DNA of 64,000 bases from Desmonostoc muscorum LEGE 12446 (lineage in GTDB: Bacteria > Cyanobacteriota > Cyanobacteriia > Cyanobacteriales > Nostocaceae). This document shows, piece by piece, positions 26,801-35,039 of the stretch; the first letter of the stretch is position 1; each line of letters begins with the position of its first letter. The DNA lies in contig NZ_JADEXS020000001.1 of NCBI RefSeq assembly GCF_015207005.2, positions 2,046,001 through 2,110,000 of the forward strand, given 5' to 3'. Below the pieces are notes generated by a model that ran no database searches, was not told the origin of the DNA, and saw nothing but the letters and a program-made list of their open reading frames with translations. Made by a program: the position numbers and the translations under genes.

Positions 26801-27232
26801 GTTAGCAGTTGTGGCGACAAATGAACCTTTAATATCTAAACGAGCGTTACGTCCGAAAACAATGCCATTGGGATTGAGCAAAAATAAATTGGCATTACCG
26901 CTTACACCAAGAGTGCCTTGAATTTGAGAAATATTATTGCCGGTGACGCGAGTGAAAATGTTTTCTACACCGTTGGGGTTAGCAAAATAGACACTACCAC
27001 CGTCTTCGATATTGAAGGATCGAAAACTGTGGAATAAGTTGGCTCCTCGTCTGCTTCCGCCTTCAATATTAAAATCGATGGGGCTGCGTTGGATCGGGAT
27101 GGAGCCTTCCCCAGCCAAGGTTTCATCTGGGGCAATTTGGGCAAAACTAGGGGTTGTGAATGTAGCGATCGCCCCTGTTTGTAATGCCAATATTCCCAGC
27201 CTCATAATAACCTGCCATTTTGCAATCATCAT
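23867..27232 (-). CDS. FHA N-domain exoprotein (TPS-type) B
   Basis: A 1121-residue paralogue of the preceding gene. ATG 27232 starts a signal peptide (MMIAKWQVIMRLGILALQTG...SFAQ), then the TPS domain (GANLFHSFRSFNIEDG, IFTRVTGNNISQIQGTLGV, NANLFLLNPNGIVFGRNARLDI), and a very long beta-helix with regularly spaced GNAGNLxIxA and GGQISVTTGGKGNAGN-type turns. The C-terminus ends ATNYQNYWRSPTSCSGS, as in its neighbour. Both proteins should be secreted and displayed as adhesin-like fibres. No TpsB pore gene (ShlB/FhaC type) is found here, so export must rely on a transporter encoded elsewhere. The gene lies first of the two FHA genes in transcription order. Confidence 0.93.
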   Translation of the reverse strand: MMIAKWQVIMRLGILALQTGAIATFTTPSFAQIAPDETLAGEGSIPIQRSPIDFNIEGGSRRGANLFHSFRSFNIEDGGSVYFANPNGVENIFTRVTGNNISQIQGTLGVSGNANLFLLNPNGIVFGRNARLDIKGSFVATTANAIQLENFDLFSVTAPQNSQLLSIQPGALFFNALPNHQTEIINQGNLAVGKSLTLAAHNLKLQGQLFSGENLILKALDTVQLRDNQSHPFIARTQGQLLVQGNQGIDILTLNHPQSGLFARKDLILRSPSSVVGNAHFWSGKDFRVESLDGTLGNLESVSVPIIQASGDVSFNSYTGTSLQIFAGGSVNIDTVVINGTNPTNNVSETITLSDGKTQAEVNGSTQPTLDIRAGTTAVGSALGMTSNSFDDSNSYTVPTANIDIDSINITQANGLVILTNQYQSHPSASGNIRVKTISTNDFSNGFSGNSGDVVIDSRGDINIPSFGTINTSSRSGKSGDIRLLAKNTISGNNAQIATTSFSSKDSGNVNIQASNFFLTDRAFIDATTFGQGKGGDITMNVAKLIELVGIDGQFNTGIFSETTATGKAGNITINAEKLVIRQGAYISTISSGQGQAGNLSVKTTESVELLGTRMFRAGVYISSGLFTINEIGSQPAGDLTISTRRLIVEDGGQASAETYADGKGGNLTVKATEFVKVAGVSPNGFFTSRLGALTIGKGNAGDLTINTGTLILQNGGQISVTTGGKGNAGNLIIHASEAVELSGKPPVGERLTGLYARVALQEATGKGGQININTPLLSVIDGATIQTTTVGNGDAGNINLNVQNRITLSGKDTGLSANSRKGSIGNSGNIFIDSQKLIIQNGAQILVNSQGNGRGGNIEIAASDVTLNNGTISATTASTRGGDITLNAQDLLLLRNGSQISTTAGTAGAGGDGGNIFINTPFIVAVPQENSDITADAFEGNGGNINILTQGIFGIEPRNQKTSLSDITASSQFGVAGQISINTPDIDPGGGLVELPSTVIDASEQITQNLCQQSVGSTFVVTGRGGLPTNPSLALTPPGVRVGLVEPTSSTITQAQSTNKYSVSNHPQTPTGEKAKMTNPIVEAQGWEINHKGEIMLTAYNSTATNYQNYWRSPTSCSGS

Positions 27233-27361
27233 AATTTACCTTTTTTGCGAACTGATTTTACTATTAGGGATACCCAAAATGCAATTCAATTTCAGCAATT
27301 GTTTTTGGGCTGAAAACATCTAAATTTTACAAAAAAAGTAAAAATTTTGATAAATAAATAT

Positions 27362-28135
27362 TTATTTTGAGCAAAAATCAAAAATCTGACCGCGCTTTAT
27401 AAAACCACAAAATCCATCTTTTTGGGCATCAGGAAGTAGTCCAGGTTGATAACCATACAACCACATTTTATTTTTTAATTCTGCTGGTAATGTCAATAAT
27501 TTATTATAATGAGCATGGATAGAAGTAGGAAATTGTGAAGTCTCACAATCTTGAAAAATTATGTCTGCTTGCTCATAATATTTGCCAATTTGCTCTAAAC
27601 ATAATTGAGTATCTGTAGTTATAAATATTTTTTTTCCGTTGATTTCAAAAAATAATCCATAGCTGGGCATGACAAAGTACCCATTATTCACATGGATAAC
27701 TTTTACTAAAATAAATTTAGTTTCTGCCCATGTAAAACAACCGTTGCGTTCAATTTGATTCACATCAAAATAAGTTTCTAAACTAGCAATATCACCCTGT
27801 ATAGACTTCATTCCGCCAGATAAAGTATTTTCCCAAATTGCACTGGCTAATTCTTTGCTTAAGTAAAGCTTTGGTTTCTGGCATCTGGAATCAAACTTGG
27901 TACTAAATCCAATATATTCAAGCCCACCAACATGATCGGCATGGAGATGACTAATATAAATATCGGTAATATCGAGATAGGAAAAATCAGCCGAATGTAA
28001 TGAAAATCTTATGTCTGAGCCACAATCAATCAAAAGTTTCTTCTCTTGGCCGTTAACTAACAGTATATTGGATTGAAAATTATCTGCTCCAACAGTGAAA
28101 GCAGAACCTGAACCTAGAAAAATTAGTTTTATCAT
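27362..28135 (-). CDS. MBL-fold metallo-hydrolase (RNase Z/arylsulfatase-like)
   Basis: A 257-residue metallo-beta-lactamase-fold enzyme. MIKLIFLGSGSAFTVG starts the protein and leads to DITDIYISHLHADHVGGLEYIG (about residues 55-76), which contains the H-x-H-x-D-H zinc site. Further zinc-type segments are FITTDTQ (about 169-175, Asp as bridging ligand) and SIHAHYNKL (about 205-213, terminal His). The overall layout resembles RNase Z/cyclic-nucleotide phosphodiesterase members. Its position directly before the CHASE2 cyclase gene on the same strand (81 nt) makes a role in cyclic-nucleotide degradation attractive, but this is inference and other hydrolase functions are equally possible. Confidence 0.86.
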   Translation of the reverse strand: MIKLIFLGSGSAFTVGADNFQSNILLVNGQEKKLLIDCGSDIRFSLHSADFSYLDITDIYISHLHADHVGGLEYIGFSTKFDSRCQKPKLYLSKELASAIWENTLSGGMKSIQGDIASLETYFDVNQIERNGCFTWAETKFILVKVIHVNNGYFVMPSYGLFFEINGKKIFITTDTQLCLEQIGKYYEQADIIFQDCETSQFPTSIHAHYNKLLTLPAELKNKMWLYGYQPGLLPDAQKDGFCGFIKRGQIFDFCSK

Positions 28136-28216
28136 GATATCATAAATTTAATTGGGTGATATTATTTATTTTCATATTGATGAACTTTATAAGTATAAAA
28201 AAGATATAAATAAAAC

Positions 28217-30469
28217 CTATACAGTTACCTTGATAGCTTGATAAAGTTCGCTAAAAATTGCTTCTATATCAGAGTTTTTCGTGGTAAAATAAATATAAAA
28301 TGTTCCCTTTTGGACTGATTTTTCTAACACTTTAGCATAAATATCAACGCTTAATTTTTTTGGAGAATTTGACGACATAGTTAATTTAATATTACTTAAT
28401 AAAGAGGGGATAATGTCCTCTTCTAGATCGTTGGGACGTACTAGGGCGCCTTTAGTGGACAGTTTAACTAAACTGCCTTTAAAAAGGGTTTCACCAATGT
28501 GCTTTTCATCGAGAATTGCATATTCTATTGGTATTTCTTCAGCTAACGGTAAAAATATTTCTTCTTCTGGAGTCAGAAAGAGATTGTATTGTCCACTAAT
28601 CCCGCTAATTTCATAAATGTTTATCGGCTGTTTAATTCCTTTTGGTTGTACTTCCTGTTGTCCACAGACTCTGACGATTGACCCTACTTCTGTGAATGTC
28701 GATTCTGAAATAAAAATTTGACCTCCAATTGTATAAGATTCAATGCGATAGGTGAGATTTACCTGGCTACCAACTACACCATATTTAGTTCGTATATGAG
28801 AACCAATATTTCCAACAACAACTTCGCCTGTGTTAATAGCTATGCCCATTTCTAGTGGCGGCAGATTCCACTGCTTCATTTTTTCATTTACACTTCTCAT
28901 TGCTAACTGCATAGCAATAGCACAAGCACTAGCCCTTGTAGTGTCGTCTTCTCTGGCAGTAGGCGCACCAAACAACACTAAAATACCATCACCTGTAAAC
29001 TCATCAATGGTTCCTTGATACTGAGTAATGATATCTGCCATTGATGCCAAATAAAAGTTGAGAATTTGAACAACTTTTTCCGGGGGTAATTGTTCAGAAA
29101 TACTGGTAAATCCTCTTAAATCAGAGACGAGTATGGTGATTTTGCGCCGTTCGCCGCCAAGTTTTAAACCTTGTGGACTTTCTAATAAGGTAGTAACTAC
29201 TTCCTTGCTTAAGTAACGCCCAAATGTATAACGAATTTCTCCAGCAGTGCGGGCGATGTGGGCTGTAATAGCGATCGCAGATCCCAACAAAGTTAATAAT
29301 GGTGGTATTACAGGTATCCACCAACTAATGAGAAAGGCAGCATAGGTACTAGCTAATAGGACGCCTGCTGCCAAAATTGGGCTAGTTATCCTCTGGAAAG
29401 ATAAAAATGTTACCCCGCCTGCATATCGCCACTGCCAAGTTAAACTTGCGCCAACAAAAGACCACAGCAAAATCCATCCCATTTCCATTGGCTGCGACCA
29501 ACTCTTAATTAGTGGACGACCTTCTTTAGCTGCACTGATAATTTGGCTAGCAATATTTGCATGAATTTCTACCCCAGCCATAGGTTCTGGGGAAGTCAAC
29601 AAATCACTACTATGGGGAGTGAAGAATAAATCCTCAAAACTTTCGCTGACGTTACCAATTAAAATAATGCGATCGCGTCCCCATTCTGGTGGTATTTTAT
29701 CTTCCAAAATATCTGTCATCGAGACTGTGGAAAAGTGCTTGGCTGCTCCCCGGTAATTAATTAAAATTTGGTAGCCACGGTCATCAGATCTCACATAGCC
29801 ACCATCATTGGCTGCAAAGGGGATAAATCTTGTTTTTCCTAACTGCCAATTTTTTGTTTGTCCAACAGTTTCTGGAGTAATACCTTCAGCATCAAGATAA
29901 AGTAAAGCTAAATATAATGCGAAACTGTAGACCGTTTTGCCATTTTTATCTGTTAAGTAAAGCAAACCGCGTCGCACCTTTTTATCTGCATCCAAAATCA
30001 AATCATTTGTACCTACTTGCCCTTTATTTTTGAGTACTGGTGGCGGGTCAATTGGCTCACGTTGGTTATCCCCCACCACTCTTTGAATCCCAATTAAATT
30101 GGGCGTAGATGCAAATACTTTGACTAATTCTTGATGTCCTGGTTCTACAGGTAAATCGCGGTAGATATCTAAACCGATAGCTCGTGGTTTTCTAGCTTTT
30201 AATTTTTGCAATAATTTAGCATACACATCATCTGAAATAATTGGCTGACGAATTTTTTTGATATCTGCAAGATTTATCCCCACAATGACAATCCGTTCAT
30301 CAGGTGGTTCCTGGGGTCGTAGACGCATATATTGATCAAAAGCCGCCCACTCCCAAGGCTGCATTAAACCAGCAAGACGTAATAAGATAACTACACCAGC
30401 CACACTAGGAGTAGTAATCAAAACACTGCGCCATTGCCACAACAGCCTTTTCCACTTTCCCCACATCAT
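28217..30469 (-). CDS. CHASE2-domain adenylate/guanylate cyclase
   Basis: A 750-residue membrane cyclase. One N-terminal helix (about residues 15-32) precedes an extracytoplasmic CHASE2 sensor domain (about 40-320; MRLRPQEPPDERIVIVGIN, ARKPRAIGLDIYRDLP, GRDRIILIGNVSESFEDLFFTPHS). Three transmembrane helices follow (about 333-402), then the class III cyclase domain (about 430-610). Catalytic features: VSDLRGFTSI and GDGILVLFGAP (the two metal-binding Asp) and VNLTYRIES (Asn and Arg of the transition state). After residue 620 a C-terminal segment, FKGSLVKLSTKGALV, resembles a PilZ domain but lacks an RxxxR motif. It should sense an external signal and make cAMP or cGMP. It lies between DUF928 and MBL genes on the same strand. 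Confidence 0.93.
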   Translation of the reverse strand: MMWGKWKRLLWQWRSVLITTPSVAGVVILLRLAGLMQPWEWAAFDQYMRLRPQEPPDERIVIVGINLADIKKIRQPIISDDVYAKLLQKLKARKPRAIGLDIYRDLPVEPGHQELVKVFASTPNLIGIQRVVGDNQREPIDPPPVLKNKGQVGTNDLILDADKKVRRGLLYLTDKNGKTVYSFALYLALLYLDAEGITPETVGQTKNWQLGKTRFIPFAANDGGYVRSDDRGYQILINYRGAAKHFSTVSMTDILEDKIPPEWGRDRIILIGNVSESFEDLFFTPHSSDLLTSPEPMAGVEIHANIASQIISAAKEGRPLIKSWSQPMEMGWILLWSFVGASLTWQWRYAGGVTFLSFQRITSPILAAGVLLASTYAAFLISWWIPVIPPLLTLLGSAIAITAHIARTAGEIRYTFGRYLSKEVVTTLLESPQGLKLGGERRKITILVSDLRGFTSISEQLPPEKVVQILNFYLASMADIITQYQGTIDEFTGDGILVLFGAPTAREDDTTRASACAIAMQLAMRSVNEKMKQWNLPPLEMGIAINTGEVVVGNIGSHIRTKYGVVGSQVNLTYRIESYTIGGQIFISESTFTEVGSIVRVCGQQEVQPKGIKQPINIYEISGISGQYNLFLTPEEEIFLPLAEEIPIEYAILDEKHIGETLFKGSLVKLSTKGALVRPNDLEEDIIPSLLSNIKLTMSSNSPKKLSVDIYAKVLEKSVQKGTFYIYFTTKNSDIEAIFSELYQAIKVTV

Positions 30470-30546
30470 CTTTGCACCAACATTAATTTTTAAGCGTAGC
30501 TGAACTTAAATAATAATAAGAATCACATAAACACTCCCTCTATTTT

Positions 30547-31287
30547 CTACGGTGTGTCATTAACAAAAGGTTGTTGAGCAATATCTTTTAAACCTACTGA
30601 ATTTAAGAGTTCTTCCCATTGCCTTGATTGAGAACTTTGCAAAGTGGCAAGGGTAGCGATCGCCTCAAACCAAACTTTAGCTTGTGCATAAATTTGCGCT
30701 TTTTCTAAAGGGGAAAGTGCTTGCTGTAGCTTGGTTTTTAGTTCTGAACTCAGTTCATTTCGGCGGATAATTCCCTCAACTAACTCATCCCGACTGCGGT
30801 CTACATTGTTGCAAATCAACGCCAAACCCCATGTATAATCTTGGCCTACTTGTAGAGATACAGTTGTTGGCAGGGTAAATTTAACTATACCCGCAGTGCT
30901 GGGAATAGCAAGATTTGTGACGTAAACTTCATTATCTTGCTCGTCTTTAACCACAAATTCTGCTGACTTGGCTGTTGTTTTCGGAACATACCAAAAAAAA
31001 GTAGGATTGGCGGTGACTGTTGTTCCCACATTGTCGCGTGTTGGCATTAAAGCCGTTAAAGGAGTAGTGTTTGGCTCAGTACAAAAATGCTCAGGCGATC
31101 GCCTTCCCCCCCCTGCTGTGCGCCCTGGTGCGCTGCGATCCTCGGTAGGAGGGAATTTTACACTGATTCTCAACTCTCGATCGGGCTGTGCAGATACCTG
31201 TTCTGACATACCAGGAAAAATTAGCACTGCTGGAGACAGCAAACTCGCAAACATTCCCAACCCACGAATAGTCTTTAGCAAAAGCAT
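30547..31287 (-). CDS. DUF928 domain protein (exported)
   Basis: A 246-residue protein with a signal peptide (MLLLKTIRGLGMFASLLSPAVLIFPGM..VSAQ) and a DUF928 domain. Recognisable family pieces are GRTAGGGRRSPEHFC (about residues 59-73), the DNVGTTVTANPTFFWYVPKTTAKSAEFVVKD beta-region (about 85-115) and SLQVGQDYTWGLALICNNVDRSRDELVEGII (about 145-175). DUF928 proteins are usually coded next to CHAT and CHASE2 genes in cyanobacteria and are periplasmic or outer-membrane associated; a biochemical function is not known. The gene is 77 nt upstream of the cyclase gene and shares its strand, so it is likely in one unit with it. Confidence 0.87.
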   Translation of the reverse strand: MLLLKTIRGLGMFASLLSPAVLIFPGMSEQVSAQPDRELRISVKFPPTEDRSAPGRTAGGGRRSPEHFCTEPNTTPLTALMPTRDNVGTTVTANPTFFWYVPKTTAKSAEFVVKDEQDNEVYVTNLAIPSTAGIVKFTLPTTVSLQVGQDYTWGLALICNNVDRSRDELVEGIIRRNELSSELKTKLQQALSPLEKAQIYAQAKVWFEAIATLATLQSSQSRQWEELLNSVGLKDIAQQPFVNDTP

Positions 31288-31365
31288 AGTTTCATTATCC
31301 TTTCCCTTAATTTAATCACTGAACCGCCTCTAAGGGAACGTTACTAATTATCTCAATTTATCTCA

Positions 31366-31402
31366 GTAGAGACGTAGAGACCTAGCATTGCTACGTCTCT
31401 AC
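31366..31402. repeat. Inverted repeat, 12-bp arms, possible terminator
   Basis: GTAGAGACGTAG (31366-31377) and CTACGTCTCTAC (31391-31402) are perfect arms around a 13-nt loop, 43 nt downstream of the subtilase stop on the minus strand. No T-run follows on that strand, so it may be a dispersed GTAGAGACG element. If it does terminate, the protease would be transcribed separately from DUF928. Confidence 0.6.
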
Positions 31403-31444
31403 ATCTGGTGGAAAATGATTTGTCAGCTGTATCCTTGCAGGGGA

Positions 31445-34150
31445 TTAAGCATTCACAAAAACATCAGCACTAGTTAAACTTAGTCCGGTACTAAGAGTAG
31501 CAATTTGGACTTTTGCAATTGCTCCTGTGCCATCTTGATCAAAGAACAGAGCGCCATTGCTGCGATCGTACATAAATCTATGACTAGCCGTAGTGGCTGC
31601 TGTACCGAGAATAAATTGACTAGCAGCGATCGCCACACCAGCAACCAACCCACCACCAAAACCAGCCGCAGACACAGCAATGGTATCATCAACCACACTA
31701 AAATCAGCAATCCTGTCAATGCCTTCACTGCGGGAATTGAAAGTAAAGCGATCGACTCCTGTACCACCTGTGAGTGTATCATTGCCAATTCCGCCTACGA
31801 GAATGTCATTGCCATTCCCACCTAAAAGGTTATCATTTCCGGCACCACCATTCAGGGTATCATTACCATCTTTGCCGTCCAGGGTATTGTTCCCACTATT
31901 ACCTGTAATATTGTTGTTGAGAGTGTTGCCTGTGCCGTTGATGGCAGATGTACCAGTGAGAATCAAATTATCTAAGTTACTGCCTAGTACATAGCTAATA
32001 GATGACTGAATTGTGTCCGTGCCTTCGTTAATATTTTCTACAACAACATCCGCAGAACTATCAACTATATAGATATCGTTACCTGCTGCACCAACCATCC
32101 TGTCATTACCAGTATTGCCATTGAGCGTGTCATTACCCGCGCCACCATTGAGGGTATCATTACCCCCACCGCCATCGAGGGTATTGTTGCCGCTATTACC
32201 TGTAATAGTGTTGTTGAGACTATTGCCTGTACCATTGATGGCAGCTGTACCAGTGAGAGTTAGATTCTCTACATTTGCACTCAGGGTATAAGTAACAGAT
32301 GACTGAACCGTATCTGTGCCTTCATTAGGGTTTTCTATAACGACATCCCCAGCACTATCAACTATATAGATGTCGTTACCTCTGCCACCTCTAAGAGTAT
32401 CATTACCCGCGCCACCATTGAGAGTATCATTACCCCTACCACTAGACAAAGCATTAGCAGCACTATTACCGATAATTGTGTCATTGCCATCGCCAGTAAA
32501 GGCATTTTCAATGACTGTTCCTGCACTGATAGCTAAGGTGGTTCCATTCAGAATACTTGTAGAACCTGGATTCAGATTGAGGTAAGAGCTGGAAGTAATC
32601 GCCGCAGCGTTAATTGTATCAGCACCAGAAGTATCAGTCAGCGTAGTATCGCCATAAATGCCATACTCATTGGTAAAGAAATAAGTGTCGTTGACAGTAT
32701 CTTTATCGCCGTATAAATTTAATTTCCAACTATTGAAAATGCCGACATCTCCAGGACCAAAATCTTTTATTGTGAGCGTCCAATTGCCAGCACTGTTTTC
32801 TCCCCAGTGTTGAGTACTAGAGAATTTAAACACGATATTGTCTCCCTCATCTTCCCCATTACCAGGTCGATAAACCAACACACTCTCAGTTCCACTGGGA
32901 GAGGTCAAGTACACAACCAAATCACCCCGATAGGAATGAGTCAAATTGAGTTCTACCTCCACAAAATCAATTTCTAAGCCAGCAGCGACGGTAAAAGTAT
33001 GACTAATTCCCGTGGCATTGTTATCTGGAATAGTCCGGCCTAAAGAACCTGAATTATAGGAAAGAGACTGCTCGTTGTTCAATACACTCTGTTTTTGCCA
33101 AGTCTCCGCTAAACGCACAGCAGCAAGAGCATCTACCAACCCAAATCCATAGTTGTGGCTGACGTGTAAACCTCCGCCATTCCAATTGTTAGCGCCGTTA
33201 TATTGCCAAATGTATGGCTGCCCCCCGTAGTTATAAGGATCGTTTTGACGAGCAGAATAGGCCAGAATTTCCTGTATATCTCGATAACCTAAATTACGAT
33301 TGGCTTCCAACATTAAGGCAACTACTCCAGAAATCATCGGGGCTGCTGCTGAAGTGCCATTAAACTCGCCAGTGTAGTCTCCAGAAGTATCTCCTTCCGA
33401 TCCTTGACGATCTGTAGTCACAATACTGCCAGGAGTCCCACTGCCAAAACCGGAAACGAGAATAGAAGCCCCAGGAGTGCTGTAAGCAGATGCTGTACCA
33501 TCATCTTGCAGTGCTGCTACAGTAATGCCGTAGCGAGAGTTGGTAAGGTTAGAGTAATTGGTATTCAAACCTTCTTCTCTGTTATTTCCAGCAGACCAGA
33601 CCACCGCAGTCCCTAATCCATTACGTCCATACTGAGCAGCATCTCGAATAGCTTGGCTTATTGGGGCAAACGCAGGATTGAGAAAATTAAGTCCAAAGAT
33701 TGATGTGCTAGCCCAGCTATTGTTGGCCACATCAACGTTGCGTAGGCGCTGCAACGCTCGAATCGTGCTATCAGCATTCCCGTAATTAAACCGGAAGGAA
33801 GCTAAGGTAGAGTCATAGGCTACACCCACACCACCAATGCCGTTTCCAGCAGCTGCACCAATAACGCCTGCAACACCAGTGGCATGATAGCTTTCTCCAG
33901 GTAGAGGGTAGGGATTACCACTGTTGGTAACGCCATCATAGTCGATCGCAGTATTATAATTGGGAGCTAAATCAGGATGATCGTATTCAACTCCACCGCC
34001 TTCAAAAACACCAACTGTAACACCGCGTCCTGTGTAGTTATCCCAAACATTAACTACGTTGAGATCCATACCAGGAACGCCGCCGAGTTGGCCTTCGTTG
34101 TAGAGATACCATTGATAAGGAAATAAGGGATCGGAAGGAAAAGTAGGCAT
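31445..34150 (-). CDS. S8 (kexin-like) subtilase with P-domain, RTX repeats and bluetail domain
   Basis: A 901-residue secreted peptidase. The catalytic domain (about residues 1-360) has His89 (ESYHATGVAGVIG), Asn189 (WSAGNN) and Ser267 (NGTSAAAPMISG). The usual catalytic aspartate region reads VGVFEGGGVEYDHPDL, with Glu50 where Asp is expected. A P/proprotein-convertase domain (about 375-485: SHTFTVAAGLEIDFVEVELNLTHSY; WTLTIKDFGPGDVGIFNSWKL) follows, then RTX GGxGNDTL repeats (about 560-800) and a C-terminal bluetail-type domain (RFTFNSRSEGIDRIADFSVVDDTI...ALFFDQDGTG). There is no classical signal peptide, which fits type I secretion of RTX proteins. It sits upstream of DUF928 on the same strand. 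Confidence 0.92.
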   Translation of the reverse strand: MPTFPSDPLFPYQWYLYNEGQLGGVPGMDLNVVNVWDNYTGRGVTVGVFEGGGVEYDHPDLAPNYNTAIDYDGVTNSGNPYPLPGESYHATGVAGVIGAAAGNGIGGVGVAYDSTLASFRFNYGNADSTIRALQRLRNVDVANNSWASTSIFGLNFLNPAFAPISQAIRDAAQYGRNGLGTAVVWSAGNNREEGLNTNYSNLTNSRYGITVAALQDDGTASAYSTPGASILVSGFGSGTPGSIVTTDRQGSEGDTSGDYTGEFNGTSAAAPMISGVVALMLEANRNLGYRDIQEILAYSARQNDPYNYGGQPYIWQYNGANNWNGGGLHVSHNYGFGLVDALAAVRLAETWQKQSVLNNEQSLSYNSGSLGRTIPDNNATGISHTFTVAAGLEIDFVEVELNLTHSYRGDLVVYLTSPSGTESVLVYRPGNGEDEGDNIVFKFSSTQHWGENSAGNWTLTIKDFGPGDVGIFNSWKLNLYGDKDTVNDTYFFTNEYGIYGDTTLTDTSGADTINAAAITSSSYLNLNPGSTSILNGTTLAISAGTVIENAFTGDGNDTIIGNSAANALSSGRGNDTLNGGAGNDTLRGGRGNDIYIVDSAGDVVIENPNEGTDTVQSSVTYTLSANVENLTLTGTAAINGTGNSLNNTITGNSGNNTLDGGGGNDTLNGGAGNDTLNGNTGNDRMVGAAGNDIYIVDSSADVVVENINEGTDTIQSSISYVLGSNLDNLILTGTSAINGTGNTLNNNITGNSGNNTLDGKDGNDTLNGGAGNDNLLGGNGNDILVGGIGNDTLTGGTGVDRFTFNSRSEGIDRIADFSVVDDTIAVSAAGFGGGLVAGVAIAASQFILGTAATTASHRFMYDRSNGALFFDQDGTGAIAKVQIATLSTGLSLTSADVFVNA

Positions 34151-35039
34151 AAGTTTGTCTCTTTATTTGTGAAAATATTTTGATACTGAAAACGATTGCT
34201 GCACGAATGGGAAAAAAGTTAAATGTTACTTATTCGTTTTTCTCTGGCATTTTTGTACTCCTTTAATTGTTGGGAAAAGTAAGTTTTCAGCTAGTGCTGA
34301 AGCTAGTCATTAATCTATTAGGGGCTAGTTAGCTTGAGTGTTTGAGTTGAGGTTTACTTAACTCATGCCTATAGTTTCTGAGATCAAGCCTTGAGAATCT
34401 ATAGATAAAGTTCGTTTACCAAGGTGATTACACATAGTTAAACTTCGTATTCCTTGCCAATCTGCTTTAGAACTGTTGATTTATCAGCAACACAGGCTAG
34501 AAAGTCATATCAATCCCAAAGCGAAACGGGCGGTTAGAAACCGCGTCTACACTAAACTTTACCTGCCTATCGCGCTTGCGCTGCGCTTGGCGCACCACGC
34601 AGGTTTCAAAACCCTTCATTTTCTGTTATGACAAGGTAGGTCGACTTTGCCTGTGTAGCCGCGAATTCCATTCGCCCAGGCAAAAGTAGACACGTATAGC
34701 TGTGCTAGCGTACCCTATGGTTTAACTACCTGAAAATTGCTGTAATGATGTTGTTTGTCATTTCACGAAAATTGAGCTGTGAGCGATCGCCACAATAAAA
34801 ATATTCACGAAGTTTATCTCTTGACAAACTAACAAAAACGTGAATCATACACTAATTTTGCCTGAAGTTACTGTTGATGTGCGTATTATTTAGGCTCACA
34901 AATTCACCAATTATCTGCTAATGGCAGCATACGAACTTTATCTATGCGTTAGCACAATGACGACACGAAGTTTATTTATGGACTCTCAAGAGTCAATCCA
35001 TAACACTAAAGATGACCTTTCTACTGCACTAGAAAGTAT
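34151..35039. other. Intergenic region, no gene seen
   Basis: About 890 nt between the subtilase start and the WD40 gene end. It contains small dispersed palindromes (CGGTTAGAAACCG near 34532; GCGCTTGCGCTGCGC near 34568; a decayed GTAGGGTAGCACA-type element near 34693). A weak hairpin, TTATGG..GACTC/GAGTC..CCATAA, lies at about 34976-35003 just downstream of the WD40 gene and could be its terminator. Confidence 0.5.
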
